NCBI RefSeq assembly: GCF_030272615.1
Contig: NW_026729320.1
Coordinates: forward strand, 1 to 20,000
Source: Cryptomeria japonica
Lineage: Eukaryota; Streptophyta; Pinopsida; Cupressales; Cupressaceae
DNA: 20,000 nt
Direction of reading: 5' to 3'
Numbering within the stretch: position 1 is the stretch's first letter; each line of letters begins with the position of its first letter. The position numbers and the translations under genes are program-made. The notes beneath the pieces are model-generated. The model saw only the letters and a list, made by a program, of their open reading frames with translations. It did no database searches and was not told where the DNA came from. This document shows, piece by piece, positions 6,566 to 18,148 of the stretch.

Positions 6566-7357
6566 TGATGCGCTCCATTCAAAAGTTTCCTGAAAAGGCA
6601 AAAAAAGTTGAGATTATAGAATTTCCCACTTGAGAGATTGTAAAAAAAAAAAATTTAAAATGAAGGAAACGCGGGTGCCAAGGTGTGCGCGCCCGGGTGC
6701 GCAGCCCAGCCAAGGTGTGCGCACCAAGGCGCCCACCCTGGCGAAGGTGCACGCAAGGTGCGCACCCGAGGCAAACCGGACAATTAACCCAACTTTCGAC
6801 TTCGCGCGCACCTGCGCACCTTGGAGCGCACTTCGGAGCGCTCCTTGGTGCGCACCAATCTTGGGCACCTCGGAGTGCACCATGGCGCCCACCAAGGTGC
6901 GCACCCGGGGCAAACCGAGCTCCGACTTCGTGCGCACCTTGGAGCGCACGAAAGGTGCGCACCATGGCGCCCACCAAGGTGCGCAGCCCAGCCAAGGCGT
7001 GCGCATCAAGGTGCGCACCCTGGCGAAGGTGCGCACCCGGGGCAAACCGAGCTCCGACTTCGTGCGCACCTTGGAGCGCACAAAGGGTGCGCAACCCAGC
7101 CAAGGTGTGCGCACCCCGGGCAAACCGAGCTCCGAATCGTGCGCACCTTGGAGCACACTTCGGAGCCCTCCTTGGTGCGCACCGATGTTGCGCACCTCGG
7201 AGCGCACCCGGGGAAAACAATGCAATTAACCCGACTTTCGACTTCGTGGGCACCTCGGAGCGCTCTCGGGTTCGCACCTCGGAGCACACCGAGGTGCGCA
7301 CCTTTGATGCGCTGCCTTCACCAATTTCCAGAAAAGGCAAGAAAACATTGAGAAGGT
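6566..7357. repeat. A-rich M1, GC block A and A-rich M2, unit 2
   Basis: M1 occupies 6566-6679, block A 6680-7302 and M2 7303-7357. The order and sequence are as in unit 1. One difference is GGTGCGCACC near 6847, where unit 1 has TTGCGCACC (near 810). Confidence 0.85.
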
Positions 7358-8862
7358 GTGCGCACCGAGGTGCCCACCCTGGCGAAGGTGCACGCGAGGT
7401 GCGCACCCGGGGCAAACCGGGCTCCGACTTCGTGCACGCCATGCTGCGCACCTTGGAGGGCCATGGTGCGCACCTTGGAGCACACTTCGGAGCGCTCAAT
7501 GGTGCCCAACCCAGCCAAGGTGCCCACCGCGGCGAAGGTGCACGCGAGGTGCGCACCCGGGGTAAACCGGGCTCCGACTTCGTGCACGCCGCACCTTGGA
7601 GCACACTTCGGAGCGCTCCTTGGTGCGCACCAGGGCGCGCAACCCAGCCGAGGTGCCCACCCCGGCGAAGGTGCACGCGGGGTGCGCACCCGGGGCAAAC
7701 CGGGCTCCGACTTCGTGCACGCCATGGTGCCCACCGCGGCGAAGGTGCACGCGAGGTGCGCACCCGGGGCAAACCGGGCTCCGACTTCGTGCACCGCCGC
7801 ACCTTGGAGCACACTTCGGAGCGCTCCTTGGTGCGCACCAGGGCGCGCAACCCAGCCGAGGTGCCCACCCCAGCGAAGGTGCACGCGAGGTGCGCACCCG
7901 GGGCAAACCGGGCTCCGACTTCGTGCACGCCATGGTGCCCACCGCGGCGAAGGTGCACGCGAGGTGCGCACCCGGGGCAAACCGGGCTCCGACTTCGTGC
8001 ACGCCATGGTGCCCACCGCGGCGAAGGTGCACGCGAGGTGCGCACCCGGGGCAAACCGGGCTCCGACTTCGTGCACGCCGCACCTTGGAGCACACTTCGG
8101 AGCGCTCCTTGGTGCGCACCATGGTGCCCACCAGGGCGCGCAACCCCGCCGAAGGTGCACGCGAGGTGCGCACCCGGGGCAAACCGGGCTCCGACTTCGT
8201 GCACGCCGCACCTTGGAGCACACTTCGGAGCGCTCCTTGGTGCGCACCAGGGCGCGCAACCCCGCCGAAGGTGCACGCGAGGTGCGCACCCGGGGCAAAC
8301 CGGGCTCCGACTTCGTGCACGCCATGGTGCGCACCAGGGTGCCCACCGCGGCGAAGGTGCGCACCCGGGGCAAACCGGGCTCCGACTTCGTGCACGCCGC
8401 ACCTTGGAGCACACTTCGGAGCGCTCCTTGGTGCGCACCAGGGCGCGCAACCCAGCCGAGGTGCCCACCCCGGCGAAGGTGCACGCGAGGTGCGCACCCG
8501 GGGCAAACCGGGCTCCGACTTCGTGCACGCCATGGTGCCCACCGCGGCGAAGGTGCGCACCCGGGGCAAACCGGGCTAGGACTTCGTGCACGCCGCACCT
8601 TGGAGCACACTTCGGAGCGCTCCTTGGTGCGCACCATGGTGCCCACCAGGCCGCGCAACCCAGCCAAGGTGTGCGCACCAAGGTGCACGCGAGGTGCGCA
8701 CCCGGGGCAAACCGGGGTCCGGCTTCGTGCACAGCCGCACCTTGGAGCACACATCGGGGCGCTCCCGGGTTCGCACCGGCGTTGCGCACCGTGGTGGGCA
8801 CCTCGGAGCGCACCGTGGTGGGCACCTCGGAGCACACCAAGGTGGGCAGCGAGGTGCGCACC
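7358..8862. repeat. Large GC-rich subrepeat block B, unit 2 (expanded)
   Basis: 76 bp longer than block B of units 1 and 3. The gain is an exact second copy of the 74-bp element (copies at 7923-7996 and 7997-8070) plus single-base insertions at the GTGCACCGCCGC (near 7795) and GTGCACAGCCGC (near 8731) junctions. The block ends at 8779-8862 with the same seven in-phase 12-mers as unit 1. Confidence 0.88.
7923..8070. repeat. Exact 74-bp tandem duplication specific to unit 2
   Basis: Two adjacent 74-bp copies starting GTGCACGCCATGGTGCCC and ending GGGCTCCGACTTC are identical by eye. At the matching place units 1 and 3 carry one copy. This is a recent, unit-specific expansion by slippage or unequal exchange. 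Confidence 0.88.
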
Positions 8863-10868
8863 TTTGATGCGATGCCTTCACTAATTTCCATAAAAGGCAA
8901 AAGAAAACGAGATTTTAAAATTTCCGTTTTGAAAGATAGTGAGAAAAAGGGAATGCTGGTGCCATCTTGAGCCCGCCCTGGTGCGCAGCCCAGCCAAGGT
9001 GTGCGCACCAAGGTGCCCACCCTGGCGAAGGTGCGCGCCCGGGCAATTAACCCAACTTCCAACTTCGCGCGCGCCAGGGTGGGAGCGCACCCAACAACCG
9101 GGCCTGGGAAGAGCCAATGCGAGAAACCCCACCAAACGCTCTGACAAAAAAAGAGGGGGCGCTCCAGTAACCCCGCTTCGGAGCGCACCCTGGGCAAACC
9201 CAGCCAGGGTGCCCACCCCGGCCAAGGTGCAGGCGAGGTGCGCACCCGGGGCAAACCGGGCTCCGACAACGTGCACGCCGCACCTTGGAGCACACTTCGT
9301 AGCGCTCCCGGGTGCGCACCTCAGAGCACACCAAGGTGGGCAGCGAGGTGCGCACCTTTGATGCGCTGCCTTCACTAATTTCCAGAAAAGGCAAAAAAAA
9401 GAGGAGATTTTAAAATTTCCGTTTTGAAAGATAGTGAAAAAAACGGAACGCGGGTGCCATCTTGAGCCCGCCCTGGTGCACAGCCCAGGTAAGGTGCCCA
9501 CCCTGGCAAAGGTGCGCACCCGGGCAATTAACCCTACTTCCGACTTCGTGCGCGCCAGGGTGGCAACCGGGCCTGGGAAGAGCCAATGCGAGAAACCCCA
9601 CCAAACGCTCCGACAAAAAAAGAGGCGGCGCTCCAATAACCCCGCTTCGGAGCGCAGCCGGGGCAAACCCAGCCAAGGTGCCCACCCCGACGAAGGTGCA
9701 CGCGAGGTGCGCACCCGGGGCAAACCGGGCTCCGACAACGTGCACGCAGCACCTTGGAGCACACTTCGAAGCACTCCCGGGTGCCCACCGGCGTTGCGCA
9801 CCGTGGTGGGCAGCGAGGTGCGCACCTTTGATGCGCTGCCTTCACTAATTTCCAGAAAAGGCAAAAAAAAATGAGATTTTAAAATTTCCGTTTTGAAAGA
9901 TAGTGAAAAAAACGGAACGCGGGTGCCATCTTGAGCCCGCCCTGGTGCGCAGCCCAGGCAAGGCATGCGCACCAAGGTGCCCACCCGCGGTGCACACCCG
10001 GGGCAAACCGGGCTCCGACTTCGTGCAGGCCGCACCTTGGAGCACACTTCGGAGCGCTCCTTGGTGCGCACCATGGTGCCCACCAGGGCGCACCCGGGGC
10101 AAACCGGGCTCCGACTTCGTGCACGCCGCACCTTGGAGCACACATCGGAGCGCTCCCAGGTTCGCACCAGCGTTGCGCACCTTTGATGCGCTGCCTTCAC
10201 TAATTTCCAGAAAAGGCAAAAAAAAACGATATTTTAAAATTTCCGTTCTGAAAGATAGTGAAAAAAACGGAACGCGGGTGCCATCTTGAGCCCTTCCTGG
10301 TGCGCAGCCCAGGCAAGTTGTGCGCACCAAGGTGCCCACCCTGGCGGAGGTGCGCGCCCGGGGCAAACCGGGCTCCGACTTCGTGCACTGCATGGTGCCC
10401 ACCAAGGCGCGCAACCCAGCCAAGGTGCCCACCGCAGCGAAGGTGCACGCGAGGTGCGCACCCGAGGTGCACACCCGGGGCAAACCGAGCTCCGACTTCG
10501 TGCACGCCGCACCTTGGAGCACACTTCAGAGCGCTCCTTGGTGCGCACCAGGGCGCGCAACCCAGCCAAGGTGCTCACCCCGGCGAAGGTGCACGCGAGG
10601 TGCGCACCCGGGGCAAGCCGGGCTCGGACTTCGTGCACGCCGCACCTTGGAGCACACATCGGAGCGCTCCCGGGTTCGCACCAGCATTGCGCACCTTTGA
10701 TGCGCTGCCTTCACTAATTTCCAGAAAAGGCAAAAAAAAAAAAAAAAACGAGATTTTAAAATTTCCGTTTTGAAAGATAGTGAAAAAAACGGAACGCGGG
10801 TGCCATCTTGAGCCCGCCCTGGTGTGCAGCCCAGGCAAGTTGTGCGCACCAAGGCACCCACCCTGGCC
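8863..10868. repeat. A-rich modules M3-M7 alternating with GC blocks C1-C4, unit 2
   Basis: A-rich modules lie at 8863-8971 (M3), 9357-9466 (M4), 9827-9935 (M5), 10182-10290 (M6) and 10696-10812 (M7). The GC-rich blocks between them correspond to C1-C4 of unit 1. CCAAT-containing elements begin near 9043 and 9524. The hairpin arms in M4, M5 and M7 are intact, as in unit 1. Confidence 0.85.
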
Positions 10869-11380
10869 AAGGTGGGTCACGGGGTGGGTCCTAGGGTGGG
10901 TAACGGGGTGGGTACTAAGGTGCGTGCCAAGGTGGGTCATGGGGTGGGTGCCAAGGTGGGCACCAGGGTGGGTGTGCACCAACCCTAGCCAGGGTAGGTC
11001 ACGGGGTGGTTGTCGGGGTGGGCGTCAAGGAGCCAAGGTGGGTGGCAAGTAGCCAAGTTGCGTGCCAAGGTGGGTGTCGGGGTGGGTGCCAAGGATCCAA
11101 GGTGGGTGCCAAGGAACCAAGGTGGGTGTCTGGGTGGGTGCCGAGGTGGGAGCCAGGGTGGGTCCCAAGGTGAGTGCAAAGGTGGGTGCCAGGGTCAAGG
11201 TGAGTGCCAATGTGGGTTCCAAGGTGCCAGGGTCAGGGTGAGTGCCAATGTGGGTTCAAAGGTGCTAAGTTGGGTGCGAGGTTGGGTGCGAGGGTGGGTG
11301 GGTGCCAAGGTGTGCTAGGTGGAAGCCCGGGTGGGTCGGCATCCCATGGGTGTCGAGTTGGGTGCCTGATGGGTGCTTCT
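10869..11380. repeat. G/T-rich 12-bp tandem repeat array, unit 2
   Basis: Same as the array at 4759-5270. G-quadruplex motifs lie at 10881-10900 and 11284-11302. Confidence 0.9.
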
Positions 11381-11715
11381 TGTCAAGTTTTAGTCGTCGG
11401 GACTCATTTCGAGCCTTAGAGGTCGTTTCTTGTCCGGTTGCCCTGTCTTCGACCTGGGAACCCAATTTTGGTCCTCGGGTCCCATTTTTTTTTGTCTCGC
11501 ATCCCACTTTTGGCCTGTGGCCTTTTCGGGGTCGATTCTCGTTTTGGGCATCAGAGCATGTTTCTTCTCCTAAAACCCAATATTTGTTTATTAAGTCTCG
11601 GAACACATTTTTGTTCTCGTGGACCCATCATGGGTCTTGGAACGCATTTGTGGTCCTTGGGTCCCATTTTGCATCCCGAAACTTGTGTTTTGGTGCTTGA
11701 TCCCTATTTTGGGTG
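11381..11715. repeat. T-rich tract with degenerate 20-bp repeat, unit 2
   Basis: Same as 5271-5604, with one extra C (TTGTCCGG near 11432) relative to unit 1. The six regular 20-bp monomers end at 11715. Confidence 0.75.
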
Positions 11716-12075
11716 CCCACCTTGCACCAAGTGCGCACCCGGGGCAAACCGAGCGCCTTGGTGCACCGGGGCAAGATCGAGCGTGCACCCGAGGCGCCCC
11801 GAACATGCACCAAGGTGCACTCGGCCCACATGTGAGCGCAGGTCGTTGCGCCCGAGGTGGTGTGTGGGCACCGCGTTGCAGACGGGACACTGCACGCACA
11901 CGACGCCCCGTCCAGGTGCACGCACGTAGGCCGGGCCGGGTGCACACCCGACGCCCTAGCAAGGTGCGCGCACCCGGGCAGGGCTCACACTTGGCGAACG
12001 GGGCGCACTTCGCGAGGGAGGGTGTGCACCTCGACGGGGGTGGGTGGCCGGGGTGGATTCGCACGTGGGTCGCGG
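11716..12075. other. Distal GC-rich spacer upstream of 5S copy 3
   Basis: Matches 5605-5964 of unit 1. No gene, rRNA fragment or Pol I promoter motif is recognised. Confidence 0.75.
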
Positions 12076-12108
12076 TTTGCTAAGTACACACTGCGACAAG
12101 CTCATAAC
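12076..12108 (+). promoter_or_regulatory. 5S upstream promoter region, copy 3
   Basis: TAAGTA at -28 (12081-12086) and C at -1, identical to the region before copy 2. Confidence 0.65.
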
Positions 12109-12226
12109 GGGTGCGATCATACCAGCGTTAGTGCACCGGATCCCATCAGAACTCCGCAGTTAAGCGCGCTTGGGCCGGAGTAGTACTGGGATGGGTGACC
12201 TCCCGGGAAGTCCCGGTGTTGCACCC
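12109..12226 (+). rRNA. 5S rRNA: 5S ribosomal RNA gene, copy 3 (complete)
   Basis: Identical by eye to the copy at 5998 over its full length. The internal promoter is at about 12158-12172 (box A), 12175-12180 (intermediate element) and 12188-12205 (box C). Both strands of helix I are intact. It is presumed functional. Confidence 0.98.
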
Positions 12227-12239
12227 TTTCTTAGTTTTT
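12227..12239 (+). terminator. Pol III terminator of 5S copy 3 (interrupted T-run)
   Basis: TTTCTT (12227-12232), then AG and T5 (12235-12239). The C-interrupted form is shared with copy 1, so T5 may be the effective stop. Confidence 0.75.
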
Positions 12240-12676
12240 CGCCGGGCGTCGCAATGCTATTTGAATAAACCTTTTGCCCGTTTGCGTTCTCGTCGGGGCC
12301 GGGCCGGGCCGGGGTGCGCTGCCCGCACTACCGCGCGCGCGGGGGCGACACCGAGCGCGCACCCGAGGCGCCCCGAGCACACAGGCCACGGTGCAACCCG
12401 GGCGTTGTGCGCGCACCCCGGTGCGCCCGAGGTGCTGCGCGCGCACCCAGGTGAAATCGGTGTGCACCTCGGCCAGTGCGCGCTCGGTCGAGTCGCGCAC
12501 GTTGGCCAAGGTGCACGGTGATGTTTCTTACTCTAAGGTTCCGCACCAGACGCCCGGGACAGGTGAGCGAAGCTGGGCGGGGCCGGGTGCGCGGCCGGGG
12601 CAGGTGCACGCAGCTGGAGAGAGCTTTGGAGCACACCAGAGGTGCGCACCTTGGAGCACACTTCGGAGCGCACCAA
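12240..12676. other. Proximal GC-rich spacer, unit 3
   Basis: Matches 6129-6565 of unit 2. No gene is seen. Confidence 0.8.
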
Positions 12677-13468
12677 TGATGCGCTCCATTCAAAAGTTTC
12701 CTGAAAAGGCAAAAAAAGTTGAGATTATAGAATTTCCCACTTGAGAGATTGTAAAAAAAAAAAATTTAAAATGAAGGAAACGCGGGTGCCAAGGTGTGCG
12801 CGCCCGGGTGCGCAGCCCAGCCAAGGTGTGCGCACCAAGGCGCCCACCCTGGCGAAGGTGCACGCAAGGTGCGCACCCGAGGCAAACCGGACAATTAACC
12901 CAACTTTCGACTTCGCGCGCACCTGCGCACCTTGGAGCGCACTTCGGAGCGCTCCTTGGTGCGCACCAATCTTGGGCACCTCGGAGTGCACCATGGCGCC
13001 CACCAAGGTGCGCACCCGGGGCAAACCGAGCTCCGACTTCGTGCGCACCTTGGAGCGCACGAAAGGTGCGCACCATGGCGCCCACCAAGGTGCGCAGCCC
13101 AGCCAAGGCGTGCGCATCAAGGTGCGCACCCTGGCGAAGGTGCGCACCCGGGGCAAACCGAGCTCCGACTTCGTGCGCACCTTGGAGCGCACAAAGGGTG
13201 CGCAACCCAGCCAAGGTGTGCGCACCCCGGGCAAACCGAGCTCCGAATCGTGCGCACCTTGGAGCACACTTCGGAGCCCTCCTTGGTGCGCACCGATGTT
13301 GCGCACCTCGGAGCGCACCCGGGGAAAACAATGCAATTAACCCGACTTTCGACTTCGTGGGCACCTCGGAGCGCTCTCGGGTTCGCACCTCGGAGCACAC
13401 CGAGGTGCGCACCTTTGATGCGCTGCCTTCACCAATTTCCAGAAAAGGCAAGAAAACATTGAGAAGGT
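12677..13468. repeat. A-rich M1, GC block A and A-rich M2, unit 3
   Basis: M1 occupies 12677-12790, block A 12791-13413 and M2 13414-13468. It is the same as unit 2. Confidence 0.85.
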
Positions 13469-14897
13469 GTGCGCACCGAGGTGCCCACCCTGGCGAAGGT
13501 GCACGCGAGGTGCGCACCCGGGGCAAACCGGGCTCCGACTTCGTGCACGCCATGCTGCGCACCTTGGAGGGCCATGGTGCGCACCTTGGAGCACACTTCG
13601 GAGCGCTCAATGGTGCCCAACCCAGCCAAGGTGCCCACCGCGGCGAAGGTGCACGCGAGGTGCGCACCCGGGGCAAACCGGGCTCCGACTTCGTGCACGC
13701 CGCACCTTGGAGCACACTTCGGAGCGCTCCTTGGTGCGCACCAGGGCGCGCAACCCAGCCGAGGTGCCCACCCCGGCGAAGGTGCACGCGGGGTGCGCAC
13801 CCGGGGCAAACCGGGCTCCGACTTCGTGCACGCCATGGTGCCCACCGCGGCGAAGGTGCACGCGAGGTGCGCACCCGGGGCAAACCGGGCTCCGACTTCG
13901 TGCACGCCGCACCTTGGAGCACACTTCGGAGCGCTCCTTGGTGCGCACCAGGGCGCGCAACCCAGCCGAGGTGCCCACCCCGGCGAAGGTGCACGCGAGG
14001 TGCGCACCCGGGGCAAACCGGGCTCCGACTTCGTGCACGCCATGGTGCCCACCGCGGCGAAGGTGCACGCGAGGTGCGCACCCGGGGCAAACCGGGCTCC
14101 GACTTCGTGCACGCCGCACCTTGGAGCACACTTCGGAGCGCTCCTTGGTGCGCACCATGGTGCCCACCAGGGCGCGCAACCCCGCCGAAGGTGCACGCGA
14201 GGTGCGCACCCGGGGCAAACCGGGCTCCGACTTCGTGCACGCCGCACCTTGGAGCACACTTCGGAGCGCTCCTTGGTGCGCACCAGGGCGCGCAACCCCG
14301 CCGAAGGTGCACGCGAGGTGCGCACCCGGGGCAAACCGGGCTCCGACTTCGTGCACGCCATGGTGCGCACCAGGGTGCCCACCGCGGCGAAGGTGCGCAC
14401 CCGGGGCAAACCGGGCTCCGACTTCGTGCACGCCGCACCTTGGAGCACACTTCGGAGCGCTCCTTGGTGCGCACCAGGGCGCGCAACCCAGCCGAGGTGC
14501 CCACCCCGGCGAAGGTGCACGCGAGGTGCGCACCCGGGGCAAACCGGGCTCCGACTTCGTGCACGCCATGGTGCCCACCGCGGCGAAGGTGCGCACCCGG
14601 GGCAAACCGGGCTAGGACTTCGTGCACGCCGCACCTTGGAGCACACTTTGGAGCGCTCCTTGGTGCGCACCATGGTGCCCACCAGGCCGCGCAACCCAGC
14701 CAAGGTGTGCGCACCAAGGTGCACGCGAGGTGCGCACCCGGGGCAAACCGGGGTCCGGCTTCGTGCACGCCGCACCTTGGAGCACACATCGGGGCGCTCC
14801 CGGGTTCGCACCGGCGTTGCGCACCGTGGTGGGCACCTCGGAGCGCACCGTGGTGGGCACCTCGGAGCACACCAAGGTGGGCAGCGAGGTGCGCACC
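13469..14897. repeat. Large GC-rich subrepeat block B, unit 3
   Basis: Same length as in unit 1 (1429 bp) and without the unit 2 duplication. The 207-bp higher-order period is again seen near 13701-14115. One C-to-T change at a CpG gives CACACTTTGGAGCG near 14648. Confidence 0.88.
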
Positions 14898-16903
14898 TTT
14901 GATGCGATGCCTTCACTAATTTCCATAAAAGGCAAAAAAAAACGAGATTTTAAAATTTCCGTTTTGAAAGATAGTGAGAAAAAGGGAATGCTGGTGCCAT
15001 CTTGAGCCCGCCCTGGTGCGCAGCCCAGCCAAGGTGTGCGCACCAAGGTGCCCACCCTGGCGAAGGTGCGCGCCCGGGCAATTAACCCAACTTCCAACTT
15101 CGCGCGCGCCAGGGTGGGAGCGCACCCAACAACCGGGCCTGGGAAGAGCCAATGCGAGAAACCCCACCAAACGCTCTGACAAAAAAAGAGGGGGCGCTCC
15201 AGTAACCCCGCTTCGGAGCGCACCCTGGGCAAACCCAGCCAGGGTGCCCACCCCGGCCAAGGTGCAGGCGAGGTGCGCACCCGGGGCAAACCGGGCTCCG
15301 ACAACGTGCACGCCGCACCTTGGAGCACACTTCGTAGCGCTCCCGGGTGCGCACCTCAGAGCACACCAAGGTGGGCAGCGAGGTGCGCACCTTTGATGCG
15401 CTGCCTTCACTAATTTCCAGAAAAGGCAAAAAAAAGAGGAGATTTTAAAATTTCCGTTTTGAAAGATAGTGAAAAAAACGGAACGCGGGTGCCATCTTGA
15501 GCCCGCCCTGGTGCACAGCCCAGGTAAGGTGCCCACCCTGGCAAAGGTGCGCACCCGGGCAATTAACCCTACTTCCGACTTCGTGCGCGCCAGGGTGGCA
15601 ACCGGGCCTGGGAAGAGCCAATGCGAGAAACCCCACCAAACGCTCCGACAAAAAAAGAGGCGGCGCTCCAATAACCCCGCTTCGGAGCGCAGCCGGGGCA
15701 AACCCAGCCAAGGTGCCCACCCCGACGAAGGTGCACGCGAGGTGCGCACCCGGGGCAAACCGGGCTCCGACAACGTGCACGCAGCACCTTGGAGCACACT
15801 TCGAAGCACTCCCGGGTGCCCACCGGCGTTGCGCACCGTGGTGGGCAGCGAGGTGCGCACCTTTGATGCGCTGCCTTCACTAATTTCCAGAAAAGGCAAA
15901 AAAAAATGAGATTTTAAAATTTCCGTTTTGAAAGATAGTGAAAAAAACGGAACGCGGGTGCCATCTTGAGCCCGCCCTGGTGCGCAGCCCAGGCAAGGCA
16001 TGCGCACCAAGGTGCCCACCCGCGGTGCACGCCCGGGGCAAACCGGGCTCCGACTTCGTGCAGGCCGCACCTTGGAGCACACTTCGGAGCGCTCCTTGGT
16101 GCGCACCATGGTGCCCACCAGGGCGCACCCGGGGCAAACCGGGCTCCGACTTCGTGCACGCCGCACCTTGGAGCACACATCGGAGCGCTCCCAGGTTCGC
16201 ACCAGCGTTGCGCACCTTTGATGCGCTGCCTTCACTAATTTCCAGAAAAGGCAAAAAAAAACGATATTTTAAAATTTCCGTTCTGAAAGATAGTGAAAAA
16301 AACGGAACGCGGGTGCCATCTTGAGCCCTTCCTGGTGCGCAGCCCAGGCAAGTTGTGCGCACCAAGGTGCCCACCCTGGCGGAGGTGCGCGCCCGGGGCA
16401 AACCGGGCTCCGACTTCGTGCACTGCATGGTGCCCACCAAGGCGCGCAACCCAGCCAAGGTGCCCACCGCAGCGAAGGTGCACGCGAGGTGCGCACCCGA
16501 GGTGCACACCCGGGGCAAACCGAGCTCCGACTTCGTGCACGCCGCACCTTGGAGCACACTTCAGAGCGCTCCTTGGTGCGCACCAGGGCGCGCAACCCAG
16601 CCAAGGTGCTCACCCCGGCGAAGGTGCACGCGAGGTGCGCACCCGGGGCAAGCCGGGCTCGGACTTCGTGCACGCCGCACCTTGGAGCACACATCGGAGC
16701 GCTCCCGGGTTCGCACCAGCATTGCGCACCTTTGATGCGCTGCCTTCACTAATTTCCAGAAAAGGCAAAAAAAAAAAAAAAAACGAGATTTTAAAATTTC
16801 CGTTTTGAAAGATAGTGAAAAAAACGGAACGCGGGTGCCATCTTGAGCCCGCCCTGGTGTGCAGCCCAGGCAAGTTGTGCGCACCAAGGCACCCACCCTG
16901 GCC
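14898..16903. repeat. A-rich modules M3-M7 alternating with GC blocks C1-C4, unit 3
   Basis: A-rich modules lie at 14898-15006, 15392-15501, 15862-15970, 16217-16325 and 16731-16847. M3 has an unbroken A9 run near 14933 where units 1 and 2 have AAAAGAAAA. CCAAT-containing elements begin near 15078 and 15559. Confidence 0.85.
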
Positions 16904-17415
16904 AAGGTGGGTCACGGGGTGGGTCCTAGGGTGGGTAACGGGGTGGGTACTAAGGTGCGTGCCAAGGTGGGTCATGGGGTGGGTGCCAAGGTGGGCACCA
17001 GGGTGGGTGTGCACCAACCCTAGCCAGGGTAGGTCACGGGGTGGTTGTCGGGGTGGGCGTCAAGGAGCCAAGGTGGGTGGCAAGTAGCCAAGTTGCGTGC
17101 CAAGGTGGGTGTCGGGGTGGGTGCCAAGGATCCAAGGTGGGTGCCAAGGAACCAAGGTGGGTGTCTGGGTGGGTGCCGAGGTGGGAGCCAGGGTGGGTCC
17201 CAAGGTGAGTGCAAAGGTGGGTGCCAGGGTCAAGGTGAGTGCCAATGTGGGTTCCAAGGTGCCAGGGTCAGGGTGAGTGCCAATGTGGGTTCAAAGGTGC
17301 TAAGTTGGGTGCGAGGTTGGGTGCGAGGGTGGGTGGGTGCCAAGGTGTGCTAGGTGGAAGCCCGGGTGGGTCGGCATCCCATGGGTGTCGAGTTGGGTGC
17401 CTGATGGGTGCTTCT
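16904..17415. repeat. G/T-rich 12-bp tandem repeat array, unit 3
   Basis: Same as the arrays in units 1 and 2. G-quadruplex motifs lie at 16916-16935 and 17319-17337. Confidence 0.9.
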
Positions 17416-17748
17416 TGTCAAGTTTTAGTCGTCGGGACTCATTTCGAGCCTTAGAGGTCGTTTCTTGTCCGGTTGCCCTGTCTTCGACCTGGGAACCCAA
17501 TTTTGGTCCTCGGGTCCCATTTTTTTTTGTCTCGCATCCCACTTTTGGCCTGTGGCCTTTTCGGGGTCGATTCTCGTTTTGGGCATCAGAGCATGTTTCT
17601 TCTCCTAAAACCCAATATTTGTATTAAGTCTCGGAACACATTTTTGTTCTCGTGGACCCATCATGGGTCTTGGAACGCATTTGTGGTCCTTGGGTCCCAT
17701 TTTGCATCCCGAAACTTGTGTTTTGGTGCTTGATCCCTATTTTGGGTG
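17416..17748. repeat. T-rich tract with degenerate 20-bp repeat, unit 3
   Basis: Same as 11381-11715 except for a 2-base loss near 17621. Confidence 0.75.
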
Positions 17749-18115
17749 CCCACCTTGCACCAAGTGCGCACCCGGGGCAAACCGAGCGCCTTGGTGCACC
17801 GGGGCAAGATCGAGCGTGCACCCGAGGGCGCCCCGAACATGCACCAAGGTGCACTCGGCCCACATGTGAGCGCAGGTCGTTGCGCCCGAGGTGGTGTGTG
17901 GGGCACCGCGTTGCAGACGGGACACTGCACGCACACGACGCCCCGTCCAGGTGCACGCACGTAGGCCGGGCCGGGTGCACACCCCGACGCCCTAGCAAGG
18001 TGCGCGCACCCCGGGCAGGGCTCACACTTGGCGAACGGGCGCGCACTTCGCGAGGGAGGGGTGTGCACCTCGACGGGGGGTGGGTGGCCGGGGTGGATTC
18101 GCACGTGGGTCGCGG
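17749..18115. other. Distal GC-rich spacer upstream of 5S copy 4 (indel-rich)
   Basis: Homologous to 5605-5964 but 7 bases longer owing to single-base insertions in G or C runs, for example GAGGGCGCC near 17825, GTGGGGCACC near 17898 and ACACCCCGACG near 17980. No gene is seen. Confidence 0.75.
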
Positions 18116-18148
18116 TTTGCTAAGTACACACTGCGACAAGCTCATAAC
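18116..18148 (+). promoter_or_regulatory. 5S upstream promoter region, copy 4
   Basis: TAAGTA at -28 (18121-18126) and C at -1, unchanged from copies 2 and 3. Confidence 0.65.

Larger units (their letters stand above)
5998..12108 (+). repeat. 5S rDNA tandem unit 2 (6111 bp)
   Basis: A complete unit from 5S start to 5S start. It matches units 1 and 3 nearly base for base, except for a 74-bp tandem duplication at 7923-8070 and a few point changes. Examples are GGTAAACC for GGCAAACC near 7561 and CCCCAGCG for CCCCGGCG near 7869. Confidence 0.96.
12109..18148 (+). repeat. 5S rDNA tandem unit 3 (6040 bp)
   Basis: A complete unit. It has the single-copy 74-bp element, like unit 1. A 2-base deletion lies near 17621 (TTTGTATTAAG for TTTGTTTATTAAG). 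Seven single-base insertions fall between about 17820 and 18090, the last part before 5S copy 4. Confidence 0.95.

Noticed and set aside
6579-9293. Long - strand open frame of about 900 codons (and homologues at 544-2724 and 12690-14870)
   Set aside because: It runs through 12-bp-derived repeats and A-rich modules, overlaps equally long frames on the other strand, has no recognisable domain, and changes with repeat copy number between units.
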